Shown: piece by piece, positions 35,796 through 48,412 of the stretch | Numbering within the stretch: the first letter of the stretch is position 1 | How the letters are laid out: each line of letters opens with the position of its first letter | NCBI GenBank assembly: GCA_907164885.2 | Contig: OU015490.1 | Coordinates: forward strand, 219,870,391 to 219,934,390 | DNA from: Dolomedes plantarius | Taxonomy: Eukaryota > Arthropoda > Arachnida > Araneae > Dolomedidae | Length of the DNA stretch: 64,000 bases | Direction: 5' to 3' | The notes under the pieces: model-generated | The model's database searches: none | What the model saw: the letters and a program-made list of their open reading frames with translations, nothing else | Told to the model about the DNA's origin: nothing | Made by a program: the position numbers and the translations under genes

Positions 35796-37880
35796 CCCTT
35801 CAGTTGGCTCGCCAATTTACGGAAAACCAGCAGGCACGCGTGCACAAAGTGCAACGTCTCTTTCAACCTTGAGTATTTCTTTTGTAATAAACTTCTTTTT
35901 TTCAAACTGAAAATGATAATTCTGCGTTTTATGACAAGATATAAAATGTTGTTAATATTGAGATATATTTATAATTAAAGGACAAAGAATGCAGATACAA
36001 TCGTCTTATTTCAAAACTATCCGTTTTATTGAATCTAAGGACAACTTGCGGATTGATTCCTATTATGTCCATAAACATAAAAAAAAACAAATGAGATTGT
36101 TCATCTTCGTGATATCCGGGATGCCGTGTAATAGCTGCATATTGGATCGATTACATCAACTCCTGCTTTTATCGTATTGTAATCCAGTATAATTGCTGGT
36201 TTACCACGGTTAAATCACTACTAGCAATGAATGGAAAGGAATACAAGGGTTAGAAAATCAGACCTGCATTAGAAAAGGTACAGTTATAAATAGAAACTGC
36301 TTAGAACATTCAAACCTTACATATAAAAACAAACAATTCAAAATTACGAAACTGTTGCACTTTATACAGGGGCGCGCTCGCTTAAGGGTCCATTTCCCAA
36401 AATTACTCCATAAAGTAGCAGTCGAAGGCTGGAATACTAATTCTTCACGTTGTAGTCGGTTATCATTCTAGTCGATGGTCCAGAGTGAAACAAAAAACAA
36501 GTCTTTTAACTTTTCGAAACATTTAATACTTCACATACAAACTCTCGACTCCATATTAAAACTAACCGTTCCACTAATTATATATAACACTTAACTTCTA
36601 TGAATTAAAATCCCTATTCCGTCCAACTCAATTTACTCCCTTTAATTCAATCTCTTAGGCCGTCAAACGGCGACCTTTCCTGCTGAAGTCTACATCGTCT
36701 CTGAAGTTTTCCTTTGTTTCCAGCCCGTCTAGAATGATCTGCTTAAGCTGATCATTCCCTGGACTCCCTGGAACTCCCTGAAACATTCTTTTTGGTTAAC
36801 TTGCAATAAATTTTCGCGTGCGAAAGTCTAAAAATAGCTCTCTGACGTCAGTACCCGCGATGAGGCTTGTAATTCTCCCCACTGCTTTTCGTTTTGTATC
36901 TTGTGTTGCATTATCAAATGTGAACAATCTGGCGTTTACCGTTTTAATTCGGATTTTCTATAGAAAAACTCTCCTTTTTGACCCCTTAATGTATAACCTC
37001 TAAAAAATATCTGATATGTATGTAAATAAACATTCAAAAACAAGCGAAGAGGTGGAAAGTTGTCTTTAAGGGAATCCGTGATGCATTTTTATTATCATAT
37101 TCAAACCGTATGTGATTTATTTGACAAAGTAATTTTATTTCTTATATTTCAATACTTAATAATTTTATTTCTTATATTTCATAACTTTCAATAACTAATT
37201 TTTCAGATACTATTTCTTATTTTTTAATACAGATACTAATCAAAGCTCCCCAAAGTTTTGACAACAATAAAATTTGTGATATGTTTAAAAAGTGCATTTG
37301 AAGTTACTTTCATGAGATACATAGTTTTTCTGTTGATTCAAATAAATAAGTTCAGTCTCGAGTGAAAGTGCAAAATAAAATAGGTGAGCAGATATGCTTA
37401 CTGAATTCAAATTGTTTTTAATATTCATTAAATATTTTTTTTTTCCTTTTATGCATTACAAAAATACTTTCCTAGTTTGGAATGGAGTGTTAAATTGATT
37501 TTCCATTCCCAAATACACCGAAAATTAAATATATGGCGTTACGCTAAAAGAAAGAGAACGCAAAGTGCTAGTACTTTTATTTATAATGTATCTTACAGCG
37601 TGAGCTGAAATATTTACTAGTTTTCATGGAAATACTCTAAAATTTAGACTTTTTAAGAGAAAGTTCAAAGAGAAGGAAAGGAAAGAAATTTTCAGATTTA
37701 TCACATAGCAGAATATAGTCATTATGTTTACGTTTAAATTCGTTTGAGTTATTTGTTTTATATCAATGCATGTATAATATTAGTAATTTGTAACTAAATG
37801 GATTTTATGAATGTATTTCTAATTCAATCGTAAAATCCCTGGTACCTAATTTTGAAGCAACAACGAATATTATACATTAT
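35796..37880. other. Unassigned interval
   Basis: AT-rich. A somewhat GC-richer part at 36360-36860 could be part of a retrotransposon LTR, but I found no partner or target duplication. Confidence 0.35.
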
Positions 37881-38345
37881 GGTTGTAAGGTCTACCAAAT
37901 GATCGATTAACAATAATCGATCATTGTATTTGCATAAATCCAAAGAAGCTACAAAAAATGCCAAATTCAGCATAGACCATTACTATAAATACTGCGTAGC
38001 CAGATTGCGGGAGACACTATTTTGTTTGTAGCTGATTATACGAGTTGCCTTCAGTGGCTCATAGCTAGATTGCTTTTAAGCCTAAGCGAGTTTTTGCCAC
38101 TCTGGCGTAAAGAGTTTGTTGTGTTAGGAATAATGGATTACCGTGCAACATGACTGGTCTGACTTTATATATATTGTGATTACTTGAACTTCATTTCCTT
38201 GTATATTGTTTTTATCATTTGGTACTAGACTTTACTGAGTATTGTTTTTACACTGCACGTTATATGTATCAAGAGAATAATAAACTTTGTTATTTATCTA
38301 GTGCAAAAAGTGTCATTTCTACTTTATTAGAGGGGGGACTTCGAT
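37880..38345 (+). repeat. Possible solo LTR
   Basis: The block has a TATAAATA box (about 37984), an AATAAA signal (about 38278) and a purine run AGAGGGGGGAC (about 38330). This is a promoter-leader-polyA layout like an LTR. I could not fix clean TG/CA ends or a target duplication, so this is tentative. Confidence 0.25.
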
Positions 38346-39433
38346 ATACATATATCCTATAAACGATAGAAGCCACATATCTCTATATGGTGTCTTAGCA
38401 TTTTCTGATCAAAACATTCCTTTTCCTTTAAAAGTATTACAAATTTATTACTTTCAAATAAATTATTTTTTATTCACTTCAATTTTTAATTGAATACTTT
38501 AGCTCTATTTAAAGAACGATAGCAGCAATCAAGTATAATAAAGTTTTAGATATGACAAAATTTAACAATTGCTAATTTGATCCTGGACGTTTACGTTTTG
38601 GAGGAAATACATGCTTGAAAATAGACAACCATTTTCTGACATGTAGCATGTAAATAATAAATGTATAGTTTCTTAATGCTATGTCAATATTGTCATAATT
38701 GCAAATAATGTTGTGACCTGTGCATCTTTTTACATATTTTAATAAGTTTACTTTATATGAAAATAGAATTTTATTGTGAGGTAGCTGTAAGCTATTTACT
38801 AGATAGTAGCGTGACAAAATATGCTAATCAAAAGAGGAGAAAAGTAAAGTTAAATTATTCATCTACCGTAAGGTTTAGCATTTTGTGCCCATTTGGGTAT
38901 CTTGGTATTCCGGAATGAAGCCTTCATCCTGGTATCCAGGGAGATTTCAGGATCAATATATTTAACGTATCAACATTGAGATACAAATCACAGTATATAG
39001 AAAGAAAAGGTCTCCAAACCCCAAATCGTTTAATCTGTTTTGATTATTATCGGCATAAGTAATTAAGCATAATTATTCACAAAAATATGTTAAAAAAATG
39101 TATCCCCTTGAATTCTAAATACTCTAATATCCCAGAAGACAGTTAGGGAAGAATTTTCATAAAATGAGAGCAAAAAAAAGTGGTTGTTGCCCTCAGTCTA
39201 AGAAGAAATTCAAGCCATCTAAAGTAAAACTACAAATTGTAAAGCTGTGGTATACATTTTGAAACTTCTTGTTTCTTATAGAGATGGGGCAATAAACAAA
39301 CCATAATGGGAATAAGTCAGTTCAATAAAGTGGATTTATTGTATCCGATATTTAAAAATGCTGATCAGCACTCATTGAGATTATGTATAGAGTTTTTTTT
39401 TCCATAGTGAACTTTCAGCTTATATTAATAAAA
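38346..39433. other. Unassigned AT-rich interval
   Basis: Nothing recognised. An 81-codon minus frame (38572-38817) has no motif. Confidence 0.4.
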
Positions 39434-39435
39434 TA

Positions 39436-40923
39436 CACTAGTTTTCAAAAATTATGGAAAGATCACAAAAAGAGGGATAACACATTCAAAACTAGGCCAA
39501 TCAGATTAAAATTTGATTTTTCTGTTAAGTAAAAGGTGCTGAACAATACTGCATTATACAATATAGTGGCGCTGTAGTCGGAATATGTCATTTGCGAGGA
39601 GCATAAAAGTGCATGTCTCAGATCAAGGCGGCAATTGTCACTGCGAGACTGAGATTAGACATCTGGTATAGCCAAATTGTAGAAATGGCCTCCAGGCATC
39701 ATTTGACCGAAGAACTGCGTTGGCGAACTATTAGGAGATTAGAGGCAGGACAAAGTCAGACAGAAGTGGCCAGATGGCTAAATGTGAATCCCTCTGTGGT
39801 TCATAGACTTTGGCAACAATTTCTAACCATGGACTCGGCATCCAGGAGGTTTAGCCAAATACAGCCTTACGCTACGACGAGTGACGATAACCGATATTTG
39901 GCATTATGCGCACGAATGAATAGAACCGCAAATCCGTCTGCAGATCCTCCCTCGCTGCACGCTCCGGAAGGTTGGTATCAATGTCAAACGTGCGTAGAAG
40001 GCTTCACGAAGGTGATTTTTTTCGCTAGACGACCAGCCATTTGAGTCCCGCTCACGTCACGCCATAGGCGGGAACGTTAGCAGTGAGCACGTCAACATGT
40101 CCACTGGACGCGTGATCAATAGAGGGCTGTTCTCTTTACGGATGAGTCCAGGTTTAGCATCCAAAGGGATAGTAGGCATATTTTGATTTGGAGAGAACCC
40201 GGAACTCGTTTTCATCCATCACACATCCGTGAAAGAGATGCATACGTATCCGGCAGTGTCTGTGTTTTGGGTGGTATCTCTTTGGGTGGACGCACAGACC
40301 TCCATGTCTTTCCCCGTGGAAATGTGAATGCTCACATCTATAGAGATGACATCCTTGATGCTTATGTGTGCCCTTATGACGGGGCAATAGGTGATGCATT
40401 CGTGCTACAAGACGATAACGCGAGACCGCACAGTGCTCGCACAGTGCTCGCTTGAGCAAGAAACAATTCAGCGCATGGTGTGACCAGCTCGATCACTGGA
40501 CCTGAATCCTATCGAGCATGTTTGAGACACTTTACGAACACGTATAGCTGTTTACAATCCTCCTCCTAGGACCCTATCTACACTTTCAACTGGTTTGCAA
40601 GAGCAATGGCTCTGACTTCCTACCAAACTCATAGACAGCATAATTGACAGCATCACACATCGCTGTATGTGCTTTATTTCTTCTTGGGGAAATCATACGT
40701 CATATTAAAGGTACTTTTTCTATACCAAACTGACACATCCGATTTGTTCATTGTATACATATTCTAGTTTTTATAACACCATAACAGTCTGGCAATTTCT
40801 TTTTATGCTATTTTATAACACCCTATGTGTTGTATTATGTGTATAAGTATCATTAAATTCTACTCGTAACTTTTTGAGTAATTGCTATTTTTGTGACTTT
40901 TCCTTAATTTTTGATAACCAGTG
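39436..40923 (+). mobile_element. Tc1-like transposon, copy 2
   Basis: About 1488 bp. TA precedes the left end (39434-39435) and the right border reads CA (TA mutated). The terminal repeats match copy 1 at 2603-4112. Confidence 0.9.
39613..40700 (+). pseudogene. Tc1-like transposase, inactivated (copy 2)
   Basis: Opens with MSQIKAAIVTARLRLDIWYS and a paired-like helix-turn-helix (LEAGQSQTEVARWLNVNPSV, about 39735-39800). A frameshift occurs near 39930 and a TGA follows RPAI at about 40040. Further on, LFTDESRF (about 40130-40155, first Asp) is kept here where copy 1 has a changed residue. GGISLGGRTDLHVFPRG and LQDDNARPHSAR (about 40400-40440) are open in 40183-40455. DLNPIEHV with the catalytic Glu follows at about 40500-40520. 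A duplicated CACAGTGCTCG (40432-40450) adds bases just after the second Asp. Confidence 0.88.
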
Positions 40924-41051
40924 CATTAGATTTATAATCTTATCTTCGACCAACAGTTCTTGAGGCAACCAACAACATCACTTGTGATGTTATCTGCACG
41001 GATGGAAGAAAGAAACGAAAATTACTGTCTAGGTAGTGCAATTTTCATTAA

Positions 41052-42060
41052 CACTCCATCGGGCACGTTGATCTGACAGATACACGCCTGTCAATATCTC
41101 TGCTTTTGTCCCCGAAAACTTGTTCTTACGACCTTGACCTTCTTAGTATCTGTCCATCTGACCACCTGCTCATTTCGAATGCAGTAACGACCAATTCCGT
41201 GTAGGAGTATTTCACGTTTTGAAGATTGTTTGAAGTTTTGTATTTGTTAGATACACGCGCCCGATAAGGTTTGTCTCTTGAAGCTTTACGGAAGTATCAA
41301 GATTCCCTGTTCGTTTTTGATTTATCTTTTCCCATGATGAGTGCTAAACGCTGTTTAGATTTGAATAATCAAAAATTCCTTGAGATAGTTCATCGTATTC
41401 TATTTAGTGATGTGATGGAAATGAGGAATTAAATGCTGAAGAATTTGATGAAAGTGATGATGACGAAGAAGATATTTTAGGCATGTGTGAAGTTGATTCT
41501 GATAGCAGTGAAAGTGATTATAATGACTCAGAACTTGATGATGATGCTATTAATGATGATTTTTATGTAGGAAAAGACAATAGTACTAAATGGGCAAAAT
41601 GGATCGGAAGAAAAAATGTCAAAGGTAGATCGCAGAATATTATCTCAAAATTACCTGGAGTAATTGGAAGTGCCAAATAAATAAAATCTATGTACGGCTC
41701 TTTAAACTGTTTTTTTCTGACGAAATATTGGAAATAATTGTGAAATGCACTAAAGAATACATTTCTGCAGTTTCTAATCTATGTAGTACAGAACGAGAGG
41801 CAAAACTAACAGATAATATTGAAATTAAAGCCATTATCGGTTTACTTCTATTAGCTGGTGTTTTGTGAAAAATAAAAAATGTAAAAAAAAAAAATAAATA
41901 ATAAAATAAAAAAGTCCGGGTGTAAAACTCCGGACCTAAAAGGAATAAAAATAGAAGATTTAAAGTAATACAAATTAACAGAAAACACATAAAACAGAGA
42001 TGTATCTGACAGATAAACCGCGCCCGATGACGTAAGTTTTGAGACGCTCCCGACGGAGTG
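41052..42060 (+). mobile_element. piggyBac-like transposon (family 4), 1-kb deletion derivative
   Basis: TTAA on both sides (41048-41051, 42061-42064). Terminal repeats CACTCCATCGGG / CACTCCGTCGGG are followed by shared subterminal CTGACAGATACA. It carries only the transposase 5' part, so it is internally deleted. Confidence 0.85.
41338..41868 (+). pseudogene. piggyBac transposase N-terminal fragment
   Basis: Starts MSAKRCLDLNNQKFLEIVH, then shifts near 41410 into an acidic region (41483-41680: Ser/Asp-rich, ESDYNDSELDDDAINDD). After a TAA at 41678-41680 it continues in another frame as EILEIIVKCTKEYISAVSN and EIKAIIGLLLLAGV, the conserved entry to the piggyBac catalytic domain. It stops at about 41868, beside A-rich sequence where the rest has been lost. 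Confidence 0.8.
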
Positions 42061-42064
42061 TTAA

Positions 42065-42786
42065 AATAACAGCTCTATTAAATATTAAGATAAGTACTAC
42101 AGATTCCTGTTATGTCTTTCGAACTAAACTAATCTCCATTTAAAAGGGACAGAGCTATGTAAAATAAGGATTTATTTTAATGGCCTATTGATTTTATTGG
42201 ATAGTCATAGATTTAGCCTATATATGTGTAATTTGAATAAAATCGTTTATTTAACCAGAATAACAATAATTCTAAATTAACTCCGGTCGATATCTCTGTC
42301 CCATGATATACATCTACAATAGATTCCGACATATTTAAGCCCTCAACGGTAATGACATGTCTCATGGCATGGTTGAACAGAATGCTCATGAGTCTTTCGT
42401 TTCCAATTTATTTCTAACCTCGAGATCACTTTTGAAAAGAAAATCATTCAAAAAACTATTGAAAAATTCCTCCAATTCATAACTGGTAGAATCGATACCA
42501 TCCTGATGTTGTTCTTTATTTTGAGGGAAATAGAGCTATGCAGCTCGCCAACTCTAATTTCGTCAATAGGCTAATAAAATATTTTACATTGGAAGAAAAG
42601 ACTAAAGATTTCTCAGTATGCTGAAAGAGCACTACTGAATAAGCCTCTCATAATTTGTCGAGCGAAGAGGCGTCCAGAGAAGTAACAAAAAGAGAACCTA
42701 TTTTGGTTTAGGATTGTATGTTAGTGAATGGACTCGTGGACCATACGTTTTGCATGTAAACATATTATATACAATAAATATATATA
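42065..42786. other. Unassigned interval
   Basis: No gene recognised. It ends in a short TA run (about 42779-42788). Confidence 0.4.
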
Positions 42787-42789
42787 TAT

Positions 42790-43780
42790 GCAGTAGGATT
42801 GAAAAGTTCCCGGACTGAGTCTTTAACTTAAAGTATTATCAATTAAATTGCTGAAACACAACCTCCTTCGAAATAAGACCATTGCGCAACAATACACTTT
42901 TGCCACCGCTTGTAAAGGTCATCGAACCATTTCTGGAATCCATATTTATCCATGTCCTTTAATTCAGCCTGCGATGCACTTTTAACTTCATCTGCAGATG
43001 GAAATCGACGACCCTGCAAGCGAGTTGCCAGTTCAGGAAATAGGCTGAAGTCGCGGGGGGCGAGATCTAGGAAGTATGGAGGATGTGGCAAAACAGTTGT
43101 ATTTGTTTTCGCAAGAAAGTCCGCGACGAGGAGGGATCGATGTTCAGGAGCGTTGTCATGCAAAAGCACCCATGCCAACTCAGCCCACAATCATGGTCTC
43201 TCGGTTAACATGCGGGGAACAATGTGTTGACACACTCTAGGCATATTAAGATCCTTAGTCACTATCCGTTGGATATTGGGATCCTATCGGATATCCCAAT
43301 TGATTCTGCTATTTGCGCTATTGTTTGCTGCATGTTCTTATGTACCGCCGCAGAAACCCTTTCGATGTTTTCAGCGGTGAGGGATGTCTGCTGACGGCCA
43401 ACGCGTTCGAAGACTTCGGCACTTTTCCTACCTTCTCTGAAACGTCGATACAACTCAAAAGCCTGTGTTCGCGATAATGTATCACTGCCGTACACATGCT
43501 TCAACATTTCGTAAGTCTCCGTACCACTCTTTCTCAAGCGAACACAAAATTTTATATTAATTCTCTGCTGAACAATCTCCATTTCTTTCATTTGCCGGTT
43601 ACTAAATTCACCCGCCTGCAAAATACGACGCCGGGGTGAGCCACCGACCACGTGATTTAGATCAAACCGCTTTTAGAACAGGGGGAACGTAGTAACACAG
43701 AAACGTTATCGTAGTCGCTCTACTGCAATTTTTTTTTAAATTATAGGCTCAGTCCGGGAAATTTAAAATCATACCTCGTA
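42790..43780 (-). mobile_element. DD34D mariner, internally deleted
   Basis: Both ends share a terminal repeat core AAGTTCCCGGACTGAG (42803; right end AAATTTCCCGGACTGAG inverted, about 43748-43764) with TA nearby. The element is about 990 bp rather than the usual 1.3 kb. Confidence 0.8.
42843..43651 (-). pseudogene. Mariner (SETMAR-like) transposase with central deletion
   Basis: The N-terminal frame (43262-43651) has the HTH_48-type domain: MEIVQQRINIKFCVRLRKSG, MLKHVYGSDTLSRTQAFEL, then SLTAENIERVSAAV and IAQIAESIGIS. The next frame (about 43200-43262) reads KDLNMPRVCQHIVPRMLTE, and after a stop it continues directly with WVLLHDNAPEHRS. The third Asp is in FLDLAPRDFSLF, 34 residues on (DD34D). 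The segment that should hold the first catalytic Asp between those blocks is absent, so this is a deletion derivative. The C-terminal frame is open over 115 codons to 42843. Confidence 0.88.
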
Positions 43781-44120
43781 CTACGTTATGTATGTAATGA
43801 CGCACTTAATGTGTTTATGAAATGATCGTTGAACTGTCTGCATATAATAACTACAACATAAATAATTACTTCAATATAATTTTAGATATTAATGTTTTAC
43901 ATGCCAATATTTTATAGGTACATAAAAAAAAATCCTTAAATATTTTTTCTTAAATATACATGATATAAGGTTATACATGAATGAAAGACCAGAAAATTTC
44001 CAAAATTTAGTCCATTCATACTTTGTTTTTCAAATTTAGATATGATTTATTTTAAATGATTTTGCACTTAAGTATGTATTTATGTTTTATTTCGGTTTCA
44101 CAATTACGTAAGTACTTATA

Positions 44121-44853
44121 CAGGGTGGTCATAAAAAAATCTTTGCCGATATATATGAACCTCTAGCGGCTGTTCCGTTCACCCGATCGAGATGAGATTT
44201 CAGATATAGTTATTCAGAGTTATGAGCCCAGGATTCTGTGAACGGTGACCAAGTGGCGCTCACGGTTACAGTTGTAGGTACAGAAACTCGAAATTTTCGA
44301 ATAGCAATACCCACTTGTTACAGTCGCAAAATACTCAGCACATGCGAAAACTCTAAAGAGCGTTGGAACGGTACGTGTATCACAAGAAACGGACGAATTA
44401 TGCACGCACAAAAGACATTTCTGTGAATGGCCTATGATGGTACCCATGTGGAAAATGTGCAATCCAAATAAAAGTTTCCTTATGGCTGATCTGTGTTGTC
44501 ATCAGTTATTGGTGTCTTGCCTCTGTCATATTCAAATTTCCTCCGTGCTCCCCGATCGTGTATTTTTTTGGCTGTTTTCTGTGTGTGCATAACGCGTCCG
44601 TTTTTTGTGATATACGTACCTTTCTAACGCTCTTTACGGTTTTGGCATGCGCTGAGCCGACGGGAAAAAGTCTACGTTGCTATTCGAAAATTTCGAGTTT
44701 CTGTACCGTAACCGTGAGAGCCACTTTGTTACCGTTCTCAGAATCTCGAGCTCATACCTCTGAATAACTATATCTGAAATCTCATCACCATCGATTGAAT
44801 GGAACAGCCGCTAGAGATTCATATATCAGCAAAGTTTCTTTATGACCACCCTG
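44121..44853. mobile_element. Fold-back element with about 290-bp inverted repeats and TA duplications
   Basis: Ends are CAGGGTGGTCATAAA and its inverse, flanked by TA (44119-44120, 44854-44855). The arms, 44121 to about 44424 and about 44565 to 44853, pair along most of their length (shared phrases such as GAAACTCGAAATTTTCGAAT). The loop is about 140 bp. It has no coding capacity. TA duplication suggests mobilisation by a Tc1/mariner-type transposase. Confidence 0.8.
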
Positions 44854-44855
44854 TA

Positions 44856-45235
44856 TTTTAAACCTTCAAAGAGGCTTGCGCCAAAGAACTATAACCTACG
44901 AGAAACTTCCAAGCATGTTGAAATGATAATTAGTCAATATAAGTTTATGAAATAGTGAAATTAAGGCCTTTAAAATTAAAATCTCATGATTATAAATGAA
45001 CAAATATGAGAGGAGGATTAAACCCTCAAGTCGATATTTTAGAATTTTATTATGTTCTTTTGGAATTTTGTTATGTTACAAGTTCAAATAACCATGATGG
45101 TGTTAATATTTTGAGTACCAAAATTTCAATCATTTAAAATAACATATCCTTAATTTAAATTTTTACATCCTTATTTTTTTCAGGAATGCAGAAATTTCTA
45201 TTTATAAGTAGCATTTTATGTTATAGAAAAATACT
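44856..45235. other. Unassigned AT-rich interval
   Basis: Nothing recognised. Confidence 0.4.
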
Positions 45236-45239
45236 CTTC

Positions 45240-45870
45240 ATCTATACTTATATATAAAGAGAGAGCGATTTTGTATGTGGAGGGTAATCTAAAGAACCAC
45301 TGCACCTATTTGAAAACTTCTTTCACTGTTTGAAAGGTACATTATTCCAGATGGACATAGGCTATAAATTATGTATATCTGATCAGTAGAAAAAAAGTTA
45401 TCTTAAAGTCTAAAATAATATTCAAATTACGTTGGTTATTAATTAGAGTTCATTTTTTAAAACAGAGAGGATAAGAGATGAAATGAAAATACAAAATTAA
45501 AAAAAGGATTTTAAGTAAAGAATGATTTTATTAAACAATATTAAAAATTTTTTAAAATAATATTCCTAAAATAATATTCAAATTAATATTACGTTAGTTA
45601 ATAATTAAAGTCATTTTTAAAAAAATTAACTTTAATTAATAACTAACGTAATATTAATTTGAATATTATTTTAGGTGCTTAAAATAATTAAAAAAAACAT
45701 TCTTTACTTAAAATCCTTTTTTTATTTTTGTATTTTTATTTCATTTCTTATTCTAATTTGGGGATACCGATGTGTATCTATACTTCTATAATAATATATA
45801 AAGATAGAGAGCAGATTTTGTATGTGGAGGGTAATGTACAACTTTTGTACATTAAAATGTGCCTTACAAC
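45240..45870 (+). repeat. Directly repeated Helitron-like start sequence around an AT hairpin
   Basis: TCTATACTTATATATAAAGA followed by GATTTTGTATGTGGAGGGTA occurs at about 45242-45290 and again at about 45777-45832. Between them lies an inverted repeat (45471-45611 against 45629-45755). Such TCTATACT...TATAAAGA starts are common at arthropod Helitron-like or other dispersed repeats. I cannot assign a family with certainty. Confidence 0.4.
45565..45675. repeat. Near-perfect AT hairpin, 47-nt arms
   Basis: 45565-45611 is the inverse of 45629-45675 with a single mismatch seen, around a 17-nt loop. The pairing continues less perfectly outward to about 45471/45755. Confidence 0.9.
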
Positions 45871-48410
45871 TTTTCCTTTGTCAACCGCAGTCAAGTAACC
45901 ATGGCAACACCCTTTAGCTTACAGGGTCCGTTTTTCGAAATCGCTCTTTAGAACGGGAAAATGTTATCTACTTCCTATCCCCCATTTTACTTGGGGGACA
46001 TTCAGCGTGGGGGGTCAGGGGAAAGAGTGGTTAATTGCTTTCTTATTGCTTTCTTACTATTGAAGAAAAATTTCAATAGTAGTTCATCGGCACTCCGTGC
46101 CTCTTTCATCTCTCAAAAGGCTGAAAATGGATGAACCGCGGGTGAACCGCCCTTCTGATGTCTCTCACCTGAAAAGAAATAGCCTCTAGCTAGAACGGCA
46201 AAAGATTATTATTCAGTCCTTTTCGGCAAGATTCACCCTCCGTTCCCAGAATGTCACCCAATTGTTCTTTGTGGGCAAAGCCGTTAGGAAAGTCACAACG
46301 AAGTGGAATTCGAGACTATATCTCTGCCGACATCACACCGTATTTTTCGAGAGTATGTGCTTCGTATATATGCTATCCCACCCCGTAAGGAAAAGGTTTT
46401 ACTGTTTTAAAAATTCAAGCAGAGGAGGTATTGATAAATACAAAAAGGATTTTTGAAACTGGAAACGTTAAAGTGTTTATTGAAGAAAACTACATTTGGA
46501 ACTGCGCTTTGTATTGGACATTTAAGGTAAAAAAGATTTACAATTTATTGGCTATCAACTGGAAATTTATTCGTATAATATTTTGATCAACCCGACCAAA
46601 TATTTCACAAGTTATTTCTATATTTTATTTGATGACATTTGTTAAAGATTGTATATGTATTATAAACTATCAACTTGAAATAAACTTGATACCTAGAAAC
46701 GTGCCCTGAAGATTTAGACAGACGAAGGACTTTTCAAAATTGGGAAAATGAAAACACATAACATAATCAAACATTTTATGATAAATACATAATTTGTAAA
46801 TTGAGATATTATGTAACTCTGACAATAGTTTTTTTATAGATAGTATTACGAATATAAATAAATTTTATATAGTTATGCACATCATACTTAGAACAATCCT
46901 CATACTAGCTATGCGTTTTGAAAGCTCTCACTTCCTCTAATAGAATTAACTAAATACAAGTTATGTAATGAAAACAGACGCCAACTTTCTGTGAGCCGTC
47001 GCCATAGAATATGAAATTTCTTATAAGGACTATAAATATTAACTATTCTTTTTAATGTTCCAAATTATTTTTTGTTATTTATAAGAATAAAAAAAATTGA
47101 AAATGTATTTGTATTAGGTTTCGGACAAATTTTTCATTAAAACGAATGTTTATTTTGCAAGATAACTTTTTTCTTAGACTTGCATCTCCACAAGCAACTT
47201 ACAAATAAATCAAATTTTGAAAAAAATTGATTTTTTTTTTCTAATCTGAACTTTAGAGAAACTACAGACGGTTAAACGGATATAATGTGAACGAGTAAAA
47301 AAAATTCCCTTAAAATAATATTCCTTTACCTGAACTCGTTTTTTAGGATTTGAAGTTTAGTTTTCATAAAAACATTCTACACAGGAGAAAATGTCTTTCA
47401 AAGTAAGTTTTAAGGGCAGACAGGTTATTTTAGTATTTCACATCATTAATAATGATTCGCTAAACATTAAAATCTTAAGTTACAATATCTATATATTGCG
47501 ATATGATAATGGTATCTATTTACATTTGTTTTGAAATATGTGAGGTTTAAGTATCAAATACAGAGTAGTTCTAATTGTTAAATTATACATACACATATAT
47601 TACTATTCTAGTAAAATTAGTGTCTAAGTATGTTGGTCGAATGGGAAATTAATTGAGTGTGTGTTATGAAAACATCGATTTAAAACTAGCCGGAACTGGT
47701 TTGTTTTCTGTTGCCCAACTGTTCGTTTGACTCAAAGCGGGACATTCTCGACTACAAAGTTTGAAAAAAACGATGGTAACAGAAAAGGTGTGGCGGTTAT
47801 AGAATTTCTGGCTCCAGAACTATATGTGGAGTCAGTCTTCGAATTTTCTTCGAGAAATTCCATTGACCTACTGGTAGAGAAGGGGTTCTGAAATACGTGG
47901 TTTCACGTGCAGCAAAAAAGAAATATAATCAAACCATGAAAAATTTTATCAAGAAATAAATCGATATTCTGTAAACTAATTTCATGTGCATATGTTAGAT
48001 AGATTTCTAGAAATGGAGAATTACGTAGATGTTAATGGATTCAAGATATCCTAATGTTTCCTGGCCCTTTGAGGAAAGTTGTGATGCCCACGTGTAAATA
48101 ATTTTTGTGCACTCCTAGTTTATGTATGAAATAAAATGTTATTTAAGTGTGGCAAGTGAAATTTGGTTTTATCTTTTTTTGTTTAATGCGTTTGTACTGA
48201 TCTTCTATAATCAAGGCCATAACAATAATAATTAACAGTATGAAAATAAGTTTAGGTAATATTTAACAGAAACCGTTGTCATATATTAGTGAATTATCAT
48301 CCATTTCCAAAGGAAAAGTCTGGGAGTCTATTGGGGATGACTGGATAAAATTTAGTCATAAAACATGTAAAGAGGCCGTGGTCAATTTTTGACTAAGCAC
48401 AGGGCACGAC
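45871..48410. other. Unassigned interval
   Basis: 45871-46440 is somewhat GC-richer (CCATGGCAACACCC, CACTCCGTGCC, GGATGAACCGCGGGTGAACC) and may be the body of a dispersed repeat beginning at 45775. From 46450 on it is AT-rich without recognised features. Confidence 0.35.
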
Positions 48411-48412
48411 TA

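Noticed and set aside
36360..36860. LTR or other retroelement fragment
   Set aside because: Composition shift only. No second LTR, target duplication, primer site or coding motif could be found.
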